A stretch of 64,000 nucleotides of DNA, taken from contig NW_003546265.1 in assembly GCF_000090795.2 (NCBI RefSeq), positions 367,179-431,178 on the forward strand, in the 5' to 3' direction. Both the position numbers and the translations under genes were made by a program. Numbering within the stretch: position 1 is the stretch's first letter; each line of letters opens with the position of its first letter. The DNA is from Amphimedon queenslandica. Its lineage: Eukaryota; Porifera; Demospongiae; Haplosclerida; Niphatidae. Shown here in pieces: positions 12,854-26,658 of this stretch. The notes beneath the pieces are model-generated. The model made no database searches. It saw only the letters and a program-made list of their open reading frames with translations, and was not told the DNA's origin.

Positions 12854-13651
12854 TTACTGGATGTAGCGGCGAATGAAATAGTGCAGAAATAAAACAGCAT
12901 AAGATCCGTACATTGCTGCAGCAAAATAAAGCGAACCAAGATGGAGTATGCAGCCTGGAACACTGTGGTAGTTCGTATAGCCAATCCAAATGATCCACAA
13001 ACAGAAAAACATTTGTGCTATTTGAAGAATCGTGATTGCTTGTGCAATCTTTGAATGAAGATGAACACCAGCAGCTCTCAATGCGTAATAGGTATACATA
13101 ATGGTGTGGACAAAGGCATTGCTGCTGGAGAAGTAATGCTGTAACGTTCCAGTTCGTATTTCAGTGCAAGTATAATAACAGTAGAGAAGGACAGTGATGT
13201 GATGATACCAGTGGAGGAACTGCAATGGACGCTTGCGGAGTATGATGAAAGCCGTGTCTCCCAGCTCTATTATCTTGAAGAAACAAAAAAGGAAGTTCCA
13301 AAGCTGGATGTGAGTGTCATAGAAGATATATGGAGTGCAGAGGATATAATTCATGCCATACTTTAGGTGTGCATGGATCATGTGTGGAAGGAGTGAGAGA
13401 CAGACTAGGAATGAAAAGGCTGCAAGGGCCACGTTCCAGTAGAACAGAGGCTTCTTGATGTTAAAGGGAGAGAAATACCTCATGCATTTCTTTCCCGCTA
13501 ATATCAGCAGCAAATACAAGATTACAGCGATTACTGGTATGTGGAAGTTCTCCCTCATCCATTTTTCTCCAGACATCATTGAGTATTTTGACTCGAGTCG
13601 TCCTATAAGGGGAAGGTAAGAAAAGGGACTGCCTACAAGCTCGCCTTTCAT
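12854..13651 (-). CDS. ELOVL6-like: ELOVL fatty acid elongase, copy 3
   Basis: Single exon, 265 residues, ATG at 13651; human ELOVL6 is also 265. Motifs: KIIELGDTAFIILRK, FLHWYHHITVLLYCYY (very close to the ELOVL6 form), HTIMYTYYALRAAGVHL and LQIAQMFFCL. It departs from copies 1 and 2 in the loop after the histidine box (CTEIRTGTLQHYFSS instead of GRPIESA..EHY), so its substrate range could differ. It is the 5'-most copy of the cluster. No introns, as in the other two, which suggests that the ancestor of the cluster was a retrocopy or had lost its introns before tandem duplication. Confidence 0.93.
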   Translation of the reverse strand: MKGELVGSPFSYLPLIGRLESKYSMMSGEKWMRENFHIPVIAVILYLLLILAGKKCMRYFSPFNIKKPLFYWNVALAAFSFLVCLSLLPHMIHAHLKYGMNYILCTPYIFYDTHIQLWNFLFCFFKIIELGDTAFIILRKRPLQFLHWYHHITVLLYCYYTCTEIRTGTLQHYFSSSNAFVHTIMYTYYALRAAGVHLHSKIAQAITILQIAQMFFCLWIIWIGYTNYHSVPGCILHLGSLYFAAAMYGSYAVLFLHYFIRRYIQ

Positions 13652-13904
13652 ATCAGCTCAAAATGTCTTCAAGAGAGTGCCTGGTGAAAAGATTTGCAAC
13701 AAAAAAAGAATACCGCGACTAATTGCGTGGGCGTACGTGCTTAAATAAAAATTAAACAGTTTCCTAAACATTATTTAAAGTTATACACAAGTTGTTAATC
13801 ATTATTAGTTTTTAAACAGAGATAAGTGACACAAAAAGATCTCATGTTGATTATACAACACAAGACTCAGTAATAGTCAGTGAAAAGGGTCTCCTTTCCC
13901 CTTT

Positions 13905-16662
13905 TCAAGAGTCATTAGGTATTATGGTAAACGTAATGTCACCAGTGACCGCTTTAATCATATCAACAGCTTCAGCCTGCGTCTTTCCAGCGACCGATAC
14001 ACCATTCACCATTGTTATCTGATCCTGACACTAAATACAAGAAATATTATTTTAAAAATAATAATCAGTGATCACTTACTTTTAAACGACCGTCATTACT
14101 AGCTATGCTCTTTGAAGCTATCCTCTTGACGTATACGGGACAGTCCCCATGGGCGGAGCCAACTCCACCCACTACACTAAAACCAAGACTAGCACTAGAT
14201 TCACGAGAGATGGTCAGACTAAACTCAAGTGGACTAGAAAAAAGAAAGAAAGTGGATATCAAAAAACCGGTGGGTATAGTAATGATGGCAGCTGCAACTG
14301 CCAAATTATTGGTAGCAATTATAGTGAGGGAATTGGCAGCAAAACAATCATTACAACAATGAAGAATGCACTTTAATACAAGAAGCTAGTTCTCAATTTT
14401 TAAAATACTCTCTCACTCTTTTACCTTTTCCTTTCTTTCATATAGAAATCTACAAAATCCCGCCAATCTGGGGTAAGGCCACCATTCTGCTGACAAGACC
14501 CGTCACCTTGAATCATCTCGAGTCTCACAAGACTACCAATCTTAATACTCTCGAGGATAAACAAAGCTTCGTTCAGTGACTTCTTTGCTAGTGACAAGTT
14601 ATTAATGGAGACTATAATATCACCGGGCTAAGAGAAAAAGGAACAAAGTAGATTTAAGATAAGAACGCTAAAATGATAGAGAATATTGTACATGTACACA
14701 TGTGTCATAGCATACCTGAACTTTATTAGCTATTTCAATGGCACAATCATTATTCAGGCCACCCACAAATATTGGCAGATCAATCCTGTCCCCGGTTAGT
14801 GTGTTAACTGCGTGATACCCTCCACCCAAAATCAGACCAAGTAACTCATCATTTGTCTGTATTGAAAGAAAATGAAAAATTAATAATTATTTTATTCATG
14901 TAAAGGTCTGGTCAGTATTTCCTGTGTAAATGTCAAAGGAGGTTTTTGCAGGTAAATGTAATTTTAAGCATATAAAATTGGTGGCCATAGCTTGAAAATT
15001 TTCAGTCAGAATCAGCTCCAACTTTCTACACAGCATAAGGACATCAATATGTATCAAAAAATGTAATAAAAATTGGGGGTGATTTCGGAGCCATTTTTTT
15101 GGAAAAAACCATGGGCTATAGCCTTGGGTACTTTTCAGAAAGTTGGAGTTTTTAAAAAATGGCCATAACTCAAAAAATTGAAGTCGGAATCGGCTCAAAC
15201 TTTCTACACAGCATAAGGACATCAATATGTATCAAAAAATGTAATAAAAATTGGGGGTGATTTCGGAGCCATTTTTTGGAAAAAACCATGGGCTATAGCC
15301 TTGAGTACTTTTCAGAAATTTGGAGTTTTTAAAAAATGGCCATAACTCAAAAAATTGAAGTCGGAATCGGCTCAAACTTTCTACACAGCATAAGGACATC
15401 AATATGTATCAAAAAAGTAATAAAAAATAGGGGTGATTTTGGAGCCATTTTTTAGAAAAAAACCATAGGCTATAGCCTTGGGTATTTTTTAGAATTGACA
15501 TATTTCATTAAATGCTAATAACTTGAAAAAATATTTAATTACCTTTTTAATAATGAAACACTTTCCTTCTCCCAAATGATAGCCAGTGGGCGTCATCACT
15601 CTCTCGTTCAATTTGCTCTGAACCAGCTCCGACCTAGTTTCTGTTGACTTCTGACACTCGTCAGAGGAGTTAGGAGAGGAGTTAACAACTTGAGCAGGAT
15701 TGGCGGGCTGAGATGAATTAGCAGAAGAAGCAGATGAACAATTGGAAATGGAAACTGTCGCTGGATCATAAATCTCAGGATGATATCTATGACCAACTAA
15801 TAACTGTAAAATACCATAAGATTCCTGAGGAAAGAGAGAGAGAGAGAGAGAATAATCTACAGCATAATTTTTAGCTTATAAGTTCCCCATTTTTAGGTCT
15901 CCCAAAATATACATGTATTTTTAAGACGTACTGCTTATCACGCATTAATACAACTCACAATCATTAAATTAGCTATTTTATCAAGACTGGCCAGGCGGAC
16001 ATCAGTGTAATTAACCTCCAGGATCCTGTCTCCAACACGAAGTGAGCCGTGATCATAAGCAGGTGAGCCAGGGACCAACTGGTACACGTATATACCAGGC
16101 TGAGACCTAGGGTAGAGGAGTATTAGTCATGTGACTTTATGTCATGTGATCATGAGGTATGTACTTGTAATTGTGTATCTGTATTCCCAGTGGCCTGCAC
16201 TCATCCCTCACTAGGTGTATCTCCTCAATGTCAGCTGGATCTAAAAATAGACACAATGACATCATTTACTGTTTTATATTTAGAAGAAATAATTAAAATT
16301 AATGTTGTTAATTTTGTACGGAATTAAATTGTGACTATCATTAATAAATAATAAATAAATAATTAATATAAATAAATAATCATTTGATTATTACCGTATT
16401 CCTCATCATGTACTCTGACGATTGTAAATTTAATGAGAGGTTTCGTGGAAGAGAGAGCAATCCGAACCTGATCAAGAGTCTTGTGTCTAAAGAGAACATC
16501 ATCAATCTGAGGGAGGGGGAGGAGAGAGAATAAACGTTAGATAAATGCGTTAATGTAATACCTCAATTATTTCATCTCCAGGTAGAATACGCCCATCCTT
16601 GTACACATTACCAGTTACATATATGTCATCAATAACAATTGAACCCTATAAACAACAACAAC

Positions 16663-16697
<35 letters not shown>

Positions 16698-18113
16698 CAA
16701 AACATGCGTATACATTTAAGCTAAACTAATAATTATCTACTTACACTCCTCCCACATTTCTTGATACCAATTCCAAGCTGATCAGTACCTTTAGGGATCT
16801 CAACCACAGTAGGGACTCCCTCTTTAATCTGACGCTTTTTATTATCTATTAAAAAATAATAACTTTTAATAACTATACTAAATAACTATTAATAAATGTA
16901 CTTAACTTATAAAAGTTAGCCATTACTACAAGTATTATTAATAGATGATTTGGCAACAAGTAGCCACCTGTATTCAAATATTCCCTGCTCCTGGAATTAA
17001 TTACATGTACTATCTATAATACCATATAAAGACACACCAGCTGCTCACATACATGTACGTACATGTACAATAAACTGTGAGAAACATGTCATTGTGTGTA
17101 CAAGTGTAATAGGAGGAATACATACCATGTACATTCATTAGGAGAGAAAAGGAGAGGGTTATATACAGTGCATGTACATGTACACAATGTGGAAATACAA
17201 ATAACAAATTGACAGCTGGTGGCTGGTCATGCAGCTGCTATAGTCCAGACCATAATATACAGACACCGTCTCACTCCAATCAAGAGGAAAAACAAACCAG
17301 TCAAACAGGTTAGAAGAACAGGTAAAGGTTCATGACATGACCCATAACGTATCTCGCTATAGCTAGACCACAAATTCAATTTAAGTGAGAACTTGTACCG
17401 GATTAGATTATGAAATAATCAAAATCTCATTATAGACTAACCCACAGAAGTGAAGGTGTACATGAACTGTCATTTTATTTATATAATTGCTCTTGATCCA
17501 ATGAAAAGAAAACAAGTACAAATATTATTATTGTTTATCATTGTTGCTGTTATTGATGTTTTTGTTACACCAAAAATGACATTCCCTTCCTTCAAAATAT
17601 CCTTTCAAACCACAGGAGCATTCAACTCTGTATATTTCAGTAAACTACCCTCTATTTCACATCAACTATTCAACTATGAACATTAAAATCCAGTAAATTC
17701 TTGTACATTCTAGTATACTTTGAGGCCAATAAAATACCTGTAAATTCTTAGCTAGAAACTTTTCCTTAAGATAATTGTTTAAACAATATTAATTATAAAA
17801 CACATGAACATGTTCATGTGTTGATGTAAGGAGGAATGTTAATGGACAAGTGATAGGAGCAGTAACAAGGAAATTAAGAATTGCAATAGAGTCAAATTAA
17901 TAATGGATAATAAGAGCGAAGAATATCAACAACTGGCCCTCTCTCCCTCTCTCTCTCGAATAAGATATGTATCTTGTTACTTTCTTTTAAGTGTAACTAC
18001 GAGTAAACTCAAGTTAAACGTTCAAGACTATACTTGTTCGTTCAGTGTAACTTAAAACATAATATCAGTTATACTTATACATCATCTCTCTTTACCCAAT
18101 GCCACACACAAGC

Positions 18114-18163
<50 letters not shown>

Positions 18164-18822
18164 AGGGATTAAAAATATTATAAATATTATGACATAAAAC
18201 GTACATTCAAATCGTGGTTCAGGGCTGCCATGGCAGACGGGTCGCAGGCAGTCTGGCCTTAAAAACCAGAACTGGGGGTTAAAGTACTTTTATGGATCCA
18301 ACTTTCCCCTCTCTGCCTGCCCTCCACACCACCACTGGCTTTTTAAAGGTATGGATGTTGATTTATAGGGAACATTTTCTGTGGGGCTAAAAGTTTATGC
18401 TGTAATGTATGTTGGCAGGAGACGTGCATTACATGTACCTTTATTTATTGTACAAGAGTTTGTGGGTAGCTAGAATTAGTGTATGTACAATGTGCCTTCA
18501 TTACGCTTAACAGAAATTTGAGCACAGACTTTCTATGTCACAGTAAACACAGTAGGACGAGGGTGTATGTGAGGTACAAGCAGACATTTTAGGCTTACCG
18601 ATAACACTGGGCTCCATTATGTAATTGTAGCTCTATCAGCTTGTGGCAGGTTGTTTGAGACAAGATTAGTACCATGTGCTTTAAATTTTATTCATCAACT
18701 GCTAATTAAGGTGGGGTCTGGTTTGGCACTTCATTAATTATATTGCCATTTACATTAAGTGGGCAGTCTAAAGGACTCAAGTCAAGTGCATGCATTTTAA
18801 CTGTTAGAGATGTGTTATGCTC

Positions 18823-18864
<42 letters not shown>

Positions 18865-21638
18865 AACAGGAGAAAAAGGGACAAGGAAAAGAATATTAAT
18901 GTAATTAAACAAATGAGTGATTGGTTAGAATTTTCAAATTAAATGGTGATTGATCAGAACACAAATAAATAGTACACGCGCAATCATTAAGGATTAAAGA
19001 GGAGCAGCTGGTATTCACTGCATCATAGCAACAGGGCTAGGCACTGGAACTCAACACAGAAACCTCAAGGACACTAACTGACCAATCAGAAACCTGATAG
19101 GAGTCACACTGTCAAACAAACACACTCATATCTCATGTAAACACACACACACACACACACACACATCATAAAAATGGCCAATATATTAAATCCTGTCAAA
19201 ATAATAATGACTAAGCTAATAATTCTTTCTCTACTACTCATCAATAATTCAATATAAAGAGCTGATGCAACACTACGCATACATATCTACATATCTCCTC
19301 CATGCTTAGTTTACTAATATACTATGGAGCAATGTAAAGAATGAGGGAGGACAGGATAATAAATACTTTCATTTTATAATAATAATAATAATAACAATAA
19401 TATAACATTCATGTTACCTTAGATCACATTATGTAGACATCAAATCAACACACACATACATTATATTGGACAAGTATAGAAAGTTATAAAATAGTATTTG
19501 CAATTATGTCAGAGTAATTACCATGGTAACCCAAGAGCAGCTGTGATCATTAATCATGACTGATACATGATTGAATATCAATTTGTAAAGAGAGGAGAGA
19601 GAGAGGGAGGGAGACAGGGAGAGAGAGTGTCTTTTTGACAGCTTATAAAGAGAAGCACTTCCTTCCTGATGCATGCACTCAGTGAAATAAAAACAATGAA
19701 ATAAAAAGGAGATTATCAAACGTCAGAGGAAAGTGGAAGTGGTCAGATGCCAAGATTACTGAGAAATAGAAACAAAGTTATGAATTAAGAGGAAACACAA
19801 GCTACAATCAAGAGCAGATATAATTCATATTTAATGAGATCCAGTACCATAAAAGCAGTCAAGATAAGCATAATCTATAAAATATAAAGGAAAGGGAGAG
19901 AATCGAGTGGTGGAGGAAAGGAGGAAAGAGAGACTGAATTTTTTTATCATTTTCATGTTTTGAATTTAGAAAAACTCTGCTATGTAGACACTAAAAGACA
20001 TTAAAGTGATCCTTATTTTGAGCAAAGATTCTACAATAAACAAAGACAGGTAACAGTTGGTACATGGTACACAAACCAGTTGCAATATAAACCAGCTGTA
20101 ATGATAATCAAACATTAATGAGGGGGAGGACAGAGATTGGTACAGTATTAATGGAGTATTCTCTCTCCCTCTCTCTCTCTCTCTCTCCCACTTGTTACAA
20201 GCTGTAAGCAATAAATTCCCTAACCTTCTTCAATTAGAATTCCCTTAACATAAGAAACAACATACCAAACAAGAAAGGTACCACGCATTAACACGAGAGA
20301 GAGGAAGAAAACACACTTAGACACAGTAACAACTGACAAGACAGCAAAGAGAAGAGGAGGTGAATCATTAAGATGGTGCTTATTCAAGTGCTAATCCACC
20401 AACCGAAAAGAAGTTGGGAAAGACATTCAGGGGCAGCTTAAAATAGGCGAGGAGGTGTCTCTAAAAGAACAAGCCCCAGGTGCGACTCCAATTAATAAGA
20501 TAAGAGTGCTAAAGGAAAACATACTTGTTAGCCACCTGGATATTACTCCCGCCAACCAGCTAGCTAACCATGAAGCAGTTCACATACCAGCAAGTACCAA
20601 TGGTATGCCACTATCATGTACACACGTAAATAATTTTGTAGCTTAGGGTAGACTTTTAGGCTAACTTAGATTAGCATGGAAGTCAAGCAAGCCTTAAAGG
20701 CAAAAATTAGGTAATGGGAGGCTATTATTATGATTTATGACAGCTGCTATTGAGTGACAATACCAAATAGAGAGTTGATACTGGAGTATTCAAGTAAGAA
20801 ACACAATGAAGAAGATTGCATGCATTTAAAAATGATACGTAACATTATGACTACAATCAGGTTACATCAACAAGTACATGTACTTAGAAAAGAGAGAGGA
20901 GAGACCCATACATGTACATGTACAATGCAATCTTCCCCATACATGTACATGTACATACTTACATTTCATAATGCAATCTTCCCCGTACATACATGACCAG
21001 AGATGCTCCATCAGTTGGCAACGTGGTGATAAATGCAGACAGCCCCTCTCTCTCCTTGGGCAGGAGAGGTAGGTACCTGGACAGGTTCTTTTTAAGTGTG
21101 GCTCCAGCTCAGAGCGCATCATCACCAAATCACAATAAGCCGTATTAGGACAAATCACTTTCATTTTATCCAACAGCTTCCTAACCAAGAAACTAGTCTG
21201 CTGTATATCTCCGTCTATCCTTGAAATCGGATGATTCTCCACCGGGCAATATGGAGATGTCCGTATCCTCCCAAAGAGACATTTATAACAGAAGGTATGT
21301 CCGCAGACTGTTTCAACAGGTTCGATGAGAGGCTTGTGGCACATGGCACAAAGGAAATCCTCATCGACAACTTCAGCATAATCATAAACATGGTTTTTCG
21401 TTGGTGGATGACACTGACCGCAAGCATCACAGACTTGTAGTGGACTGGACTTTGCTGATGGGAAGTAAAATGTACGACTGTGAGGTATGGTAGCTCTCCC
21501 TGGCTTATAGCTAGGCCTCTCTTTCCTTTCTCCTTCTTCTTGAGGCCCAGGAATAGCTCCTCCAGTTTTGCTTGTTTTCGTTCCATCTATTGTACCGTGA
21601 CTGTAAGACCAAGAACGGGCCAGCTTGTTAGCCGCCAT
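13905..21638 (-). CDS. LNX: LNX-like E3 ubiquitin ligase: RING, TRAF-type zinc finger, four PDZ domains
   Basis: RING exon 20993-21638 (or to 20963 with a second donor) encodes CAMCHKPLIEPVETVCGHTF, CYKC and CPVENHP, followed by a TRAF-type zinc finger with its Cys/His pairs. Ten downstream exons (16745-16845, 16562-16645, 16395-16506, 16165-16240, 15959-16106, 15543-15824, 14716-14856, 14425-14627, 14080-14233, 13905-14030) keep phase through four PDZ domains: IPKGTDQLGIGIKK; PGIYVYQLVPGSPAYDHG; LLGLILGGG; ASLGFSVVGG. RING + TRAF finger + 4 PDZ is the LNX1/2 order; the family ubiquitinates Numb and scaffolds junction proteins. Joining the RING exon (ends phase 1) to 16745-16845 is an inference from matching phase; extra exons may lie in 16846-20962. 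A separate ATG exon (18599-18617) could start a RING-less form. No NPAY motif was seen. Confidence 0.75.
14990..15480 (-). repeat. About 178-bp tandem repeat (subfamily 2), three copies, intronic
   Basis: Three units, each with CAAACTTTCTACACAGCATA, AATTGGGGGTGATTT and CCATGGGCTATAGCC, spaced 178-181 bp apart in the intron between PDZ3 and the linker exon of the LNX-like gene. Same family, opposite orientation, as 31400-32450. Confidence 0.9.
18116..18170. repeat. (GA)n microsatellite
   Basis: About 20 GA units running into GGGA units, in the long LNX-like intron. Similar shorter runs are at 18823-18856 (GA then a G run) and 19141-19164 (CA). Confidence 0.9.
18599..18617 (-). other. Candidate alternative first coding exon of the LNX-like gene
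   Basis: On the minus strand ATGGAGCCCAGTGTTATCG is followed by a perfect GTAAGC donor and ends in phase 1, exactly what exon 16745-16845 requires. The joined product starts MEPSVIDNKK and contains only the PDZ domains (481 residues). It would be a RING-less isoform from a second promoter; this rests on phase and splice signal alone. Confidence 0.5.
18618..20962. other. Long LNX-like intron or 5' region, no exon recognised
   Basis: About 2.3 kb with CA, GA and TA-rich runs. A 63-codon frame at 20455-20646 (+) has no recognisable domain. An undetected LNX linker exon may be here. Confidence 0.4.
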
Positions 21639-23221
<1,583 letters not shown>

Positions 23222-23513
23222 ACTACTGACATCCAGTGCACTAATCCCTCAATTTCAGCTGTTCTATTTAACATTTTATGTATTGTGAAATTATTGCTAA
23301 AATGATCATTATTTTAATGAAAAAAAAAATTCTAAGGTGGCTAGAGGAGGAAACAAATTAAAAGGCCAGTCTTTCCCACGTTTTTGCACGTGGGCAGATT
23401 GAATCACGTGATCTTCACTAATTTGTCCAGAGGTGTGGCTGCTCATGCTCTTTAAATTTTAATTAATTTCCCCAATATTTCTTCATCTTATTCTTTAGTA
23501 GCAATATACCAAT

Positions 23514-25276
23514 ATGGATTACCAGCATCGTGTTGGTTCAAAGACTGGTGGGGGAGGTGTTGCCTCATATTCAGAATCAAGCAAAGACAGGAAGGAGCGA
23601 CTTAAGAAACTAGCAATGGAAACCATTGATATTACAAAGGTGATATTAATTAATCAACTAATAATTAATTTATTAATATTATTAATATTTTTATGATGCA
23701 TAACAAATACTGACGGAATATAATAATATCGAATCACTGTGTTTTGTAATGTACAGGGGTTCGACCTGATTTTTGAGCAACTTAAAAATTCATAAAACAT
23801 CTAAATTTGACCAGAATCAGTTCAAACTTTCTACACAGCATAAGAACATGTATATACATCAGAAAAAAATATAAAAATGGAGAACTCTCAAAACTTTTTT
23901 TTTCGGTGAAATTTGACCGAAGTCCCTGTACTATAGTACAGGGACTTTGGCCTGATTTTGGAGTAACTTTTAAAATTCATAAAAAATTCAATTTTGATCG
24001 GAATCAGTTCAAACTTTCTACACAACATAAGAACATGTATATGTATTAGAAAAAATTATAAAAATGGATGATTCTCTCCTTTTCAATTTTTGCAAAATTT
24101 GGCCCCAGACCATGTACTATAGTACAGGGAATTTTGCCCAATTTTTGAGCAACTTTAGAAATTCATTGCCGTAATATTTTTATTATTTTGTCAAATTTGT
24201 TATGCCAAAATCCTGGTCTTAATGTAAATTTTTTGAGGTTCGAATACTTTTAATTTGTCCGTCTTTTTTCTGACTAGGATCCATATTTCATGAAGAACCA
24301 TCTTGGACAGTACGAATGTAAGCTGTGTCTTACTATTCATAACACTGAAGTGAGCCTTTACGTGTACCTCCATTCATCATCATCATCATCGCTGTTTTTA
24401 TTATTGTTTTTAGGGAAGCTACCTCGCCCACACACAAGGGAAAAAGCATCAATCCAATCTGTATGAGATTTTAAAATTATAATTGTTTTATGCTCTCTTT
24501 CTCCCTTTTCCTCCAGGGCTCAAAGAGCTGCTAAAGAAGCTTCAGAAACACAAATGCTCCCAGCTCTAGTAAACGGATATCATTTATTTAGTCATTTATT
24601 TTATTTATTTTTAGGAGAAACCAAGAGTCGATATCAAGAAGTTTATTAAAATTGGTCGCCCTGGATACAAAGGTTAGTTAGTCGCATGATCATCATATGT
24701 GGCCTGTTTCTGTTTTCAGTCACTAAACAAAGAGATACTGCAACTGGCCAGCACAGCCTGTTCTTTCAGGTATTTTGATTCTCAAAATACAAAAAAATTA
24801 TATATTTTTCCTTGAAGGTTGATTACCCTGAGATAGTAGATGGTCTTCGCCCGAGACACAGATTCATGTCAGCCTACGAGCAGAGAATGGAGGCACCTGA
24901 CAAGGCTTGGCAGTTTCTTCTATTTGCAGCTGAACCTTACGAGACCATCGCCTTCAAGGTACTCATTTATATTGTTTGGATACATTATTTTCTTGTTAAT
25001 TTTATTTCGTTTGTTTTTTCGTTTGTTGATAGATTCCAAGTCGTGAGATCGACAAGTCAGAAGGCAAATTGTGGACCCAATGGAACAACGAGACAAAACA
25101 AGTAAGAGGGAGAGAGAGAGAGGGAGAGGGTAAAGGAGAAGTATTGCATTAAATAGAAGAATGTGACATAGCTAAAATTCTTTTTTTTTCAGTTTTTTCT
25201 ACAATTTCATTTCAAATCTGATTACTCTCAAGTTCCAGCTGCTCCACTCCCTCCTAAAGACATGCCCCCAAGATAA
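23514..25276 (+). CDS. SF3A2: Splicing factor 3A subunit 2 (SAP62/Prp11)
   Basis: Nine exons (23514-23639, 24278-24349, 24414-24460, 24517-24568, 24615-24672, 24720-24769, 24818-24958, 25033-25101, 25193-25276) give 232 residues. The N-terminus MDYQHRVGSKTGGGGVAS, the matrin-type zinc finger (YECKLCLTIHNTEGSYLAH, HTQGKKH), KKFIKIGRPGYKVTKQRD, the RPRHRFMSAYEQR block and ETKQFFLQFHFK are nearly identical to human SF3A2. It is a U2 snRNP component that helps place U2 at the branch site. The sponge protein stops shortly after FHFK, so the long Pro/His repeat tail of the human protein (464 residues) is missing; yeast Prp11 also lacks it. Intron 1 carries the dispersed 180-bp repeat. Confidence 0.97.
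23755..24185 (+). repeat. Dispersed 180-bp repeat, about 2.5 tandem copies, intronic
   Basis: Units share CAAACTTTCTACACARCATA, ACATGTATATRYATYAGAAA and the CCTGTACTATAGTACAGG palindrome, spaced about 180 bp, in SF3A2 intron 1. Confidence 0.9.
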
Positions 25277-25473
25277 CATTCACATTATGTACTCCCTCCC
25301 TCCCCCCCCCTCTCTCTTTCACTAATAATACTGTAAGTAATGTATCTCCATGTACTGGGAATTAAAATTATGTTTTTCTGATAATAAATTTTCTAAAAAT
25401 AAGACTAGTAGAAATAAAAATATATATAATTATTGATAAAAACAGATTTGTGATGCTAAAAAGTGTCTATTTT

Positions 25474-26658
25474 TTATTTTGAATTGCCATTTTTAATAAA
25501 CTCCAGCCTTCCTTGCACCCATGTCTCCTCTTTCCTCATCTTGTGTCTCTTGAAAAACTCCCTCAGTCTCTCGTAGCGGCTTACCACATCAAACCCACAG
25601 AGAGTCTCTACCTTATGAAGGTCAACTGGACACAGGAACATTGGCTGACGAAAGTCCTCTTCTAAATGTCCCGATCCGTTCATAAGGCATTCGTACCATA
25701 TGCAGTGGTCAAGTCCAAGAAGATGACCTATCTCATGTACTAGTAATTTACAGGACCTTTCTAGTATCACGCTCTTTCCTTCCCCCTCCTCGGTTTTTTC
25801 CTCATCGTCGTTGTCATGGTAAATTATCTCGTACCAGTTCTCAGGCGAAAACGAGATGGAGGGGTTGTATCGAGAGAAGCTGAATATGCCCACTCTGTGA
25901 TTACCGGCAGCCATCCCGGCCACAAAAAGGTCACTAGGGTCACTGAAAAGGTCGTGCATTGTCAGCGCAATGAGAAAGAGGGCGTCGGCCGGTAGGTGTG
26001 GCTTGAGAGAAGATAGAATGGACGATATGTCTAACTGTAGGTGTCTGGTTCTTGAATTGTACCGATGCTGAAGGGTGTGTCGTATTGTTCTGGAGCTCCG
26101 CCTCTTCTTTGTTTCACCACTAGCACTCATAGCTGTTGGACTAATTACAATTTTATAATCGTCTCCGTCTTTTTGAAGCTCCACCCCTTTCATTTCACTG
26201 ACTGGTAAATCATAGAAAATCTCAACGTATTTTACCAGCTCCTGGAACGATGGATAGAGCCTCTCCCCTTTATCAAAGTCTCCCAGCTGCAATAAGTATA
26301 TCTTCCCGTCAGGATACTTCTCTTTAATGTTGAATCCTTTGGAGTGAAACCTCTGCTCTCTTCCTATCTTCCATTTCCTTGAGCTCATCCAGGGACAGTC
26401 CTGGATAAACCCAGCATAATCCTGTCCCTCTTCATTGTATTGGGCGAGCCAGTCATCCTGACAAAGGGGTTGCCTCATAGCTCCAAAATGGCCTCCAGAT
26501 GGCTGAAGGTGAGTGGGGAGAACAGGAGGAGTAGAGCTCTTTCTCTTGTTCATTATGGCCTCCTCTGATTGCTTGACTGTTGGTGGCTTAAATCCTCTTG
26601 CATAAGGGACCGAGGCTATCTCCTCCTTTCTTCTTTTAGCACTTTTGGTCTTGGGCAT
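25474..26658 (-). CDS. AMZ: Archaemetzincin metalloprotease (AMZ1/AMZ2)
   Basis: Single exon, 394 residues. The zinc site HEIGHLLGLDHCIWYECLMN combines the HExxHxxGxxH metzincin motif with the archaemetzincin-specific cysteines C-x4-C-x-M-N and the later FLCPVDLHKV. The region LFLIALTMHDLFSDPSDLFVAGMA is the family strand/helix preceding the active site. AMZ proteins are cytosolic/nuclear zinc peptidases with poorly known substrates. All zinc ligands and the catalytic Glu are present, so it should be active. The Lys/Arg-rich N-terminus (MPKTKSAKRRKEE) could serve as a nuclear signal. It is convergent with SF3A2 (197 bp) and divergent from the first receptor cyclase (233 bp). Confidence 0.95.
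   Translation of the reverse strand: MPKTKSAKRRKEEIASVPYARGFKPPTVKQSEEAIMNKRKSSTPPVLPTHLQPSGGHFGAMRQPLCQDDWLAQYNEEGQDYAGFIQDCPWMSSRKWKIGREQRFHSKGFNIKEKYPDGKIYLLQLGDFDKGERLYPSFQELVKYVEIFYDLPVSEMKGVELQKDGDDYKIVISPTAMSASGETKKRRSSRTIRHTLQHRYNSRTRHLQLDISSILSSLKPHLPADALFLIALTMHDLFSDPSDLFVAGMAAGNHRVGIFSFSRYNPSISFSPENWYEIIYHDNDDEEKTEEGEGKSVILERSCKLLVHEIGHLLGLDHCIWYECLMNGSGHLEEDFRQPMFLCPVDLHKVETLCGFDVVSRYERLREFFKRHKMRKEETWVQGRLEFIKNGNSK

Noticed and set aside
20455-20646. 63-codon plus-strand frame inside the long LNX-like intron
   Set aside because: Composition is not absurd for coding, but there is no domain, no clear splice context and no neighbouring exon; left as unexplained spacer.
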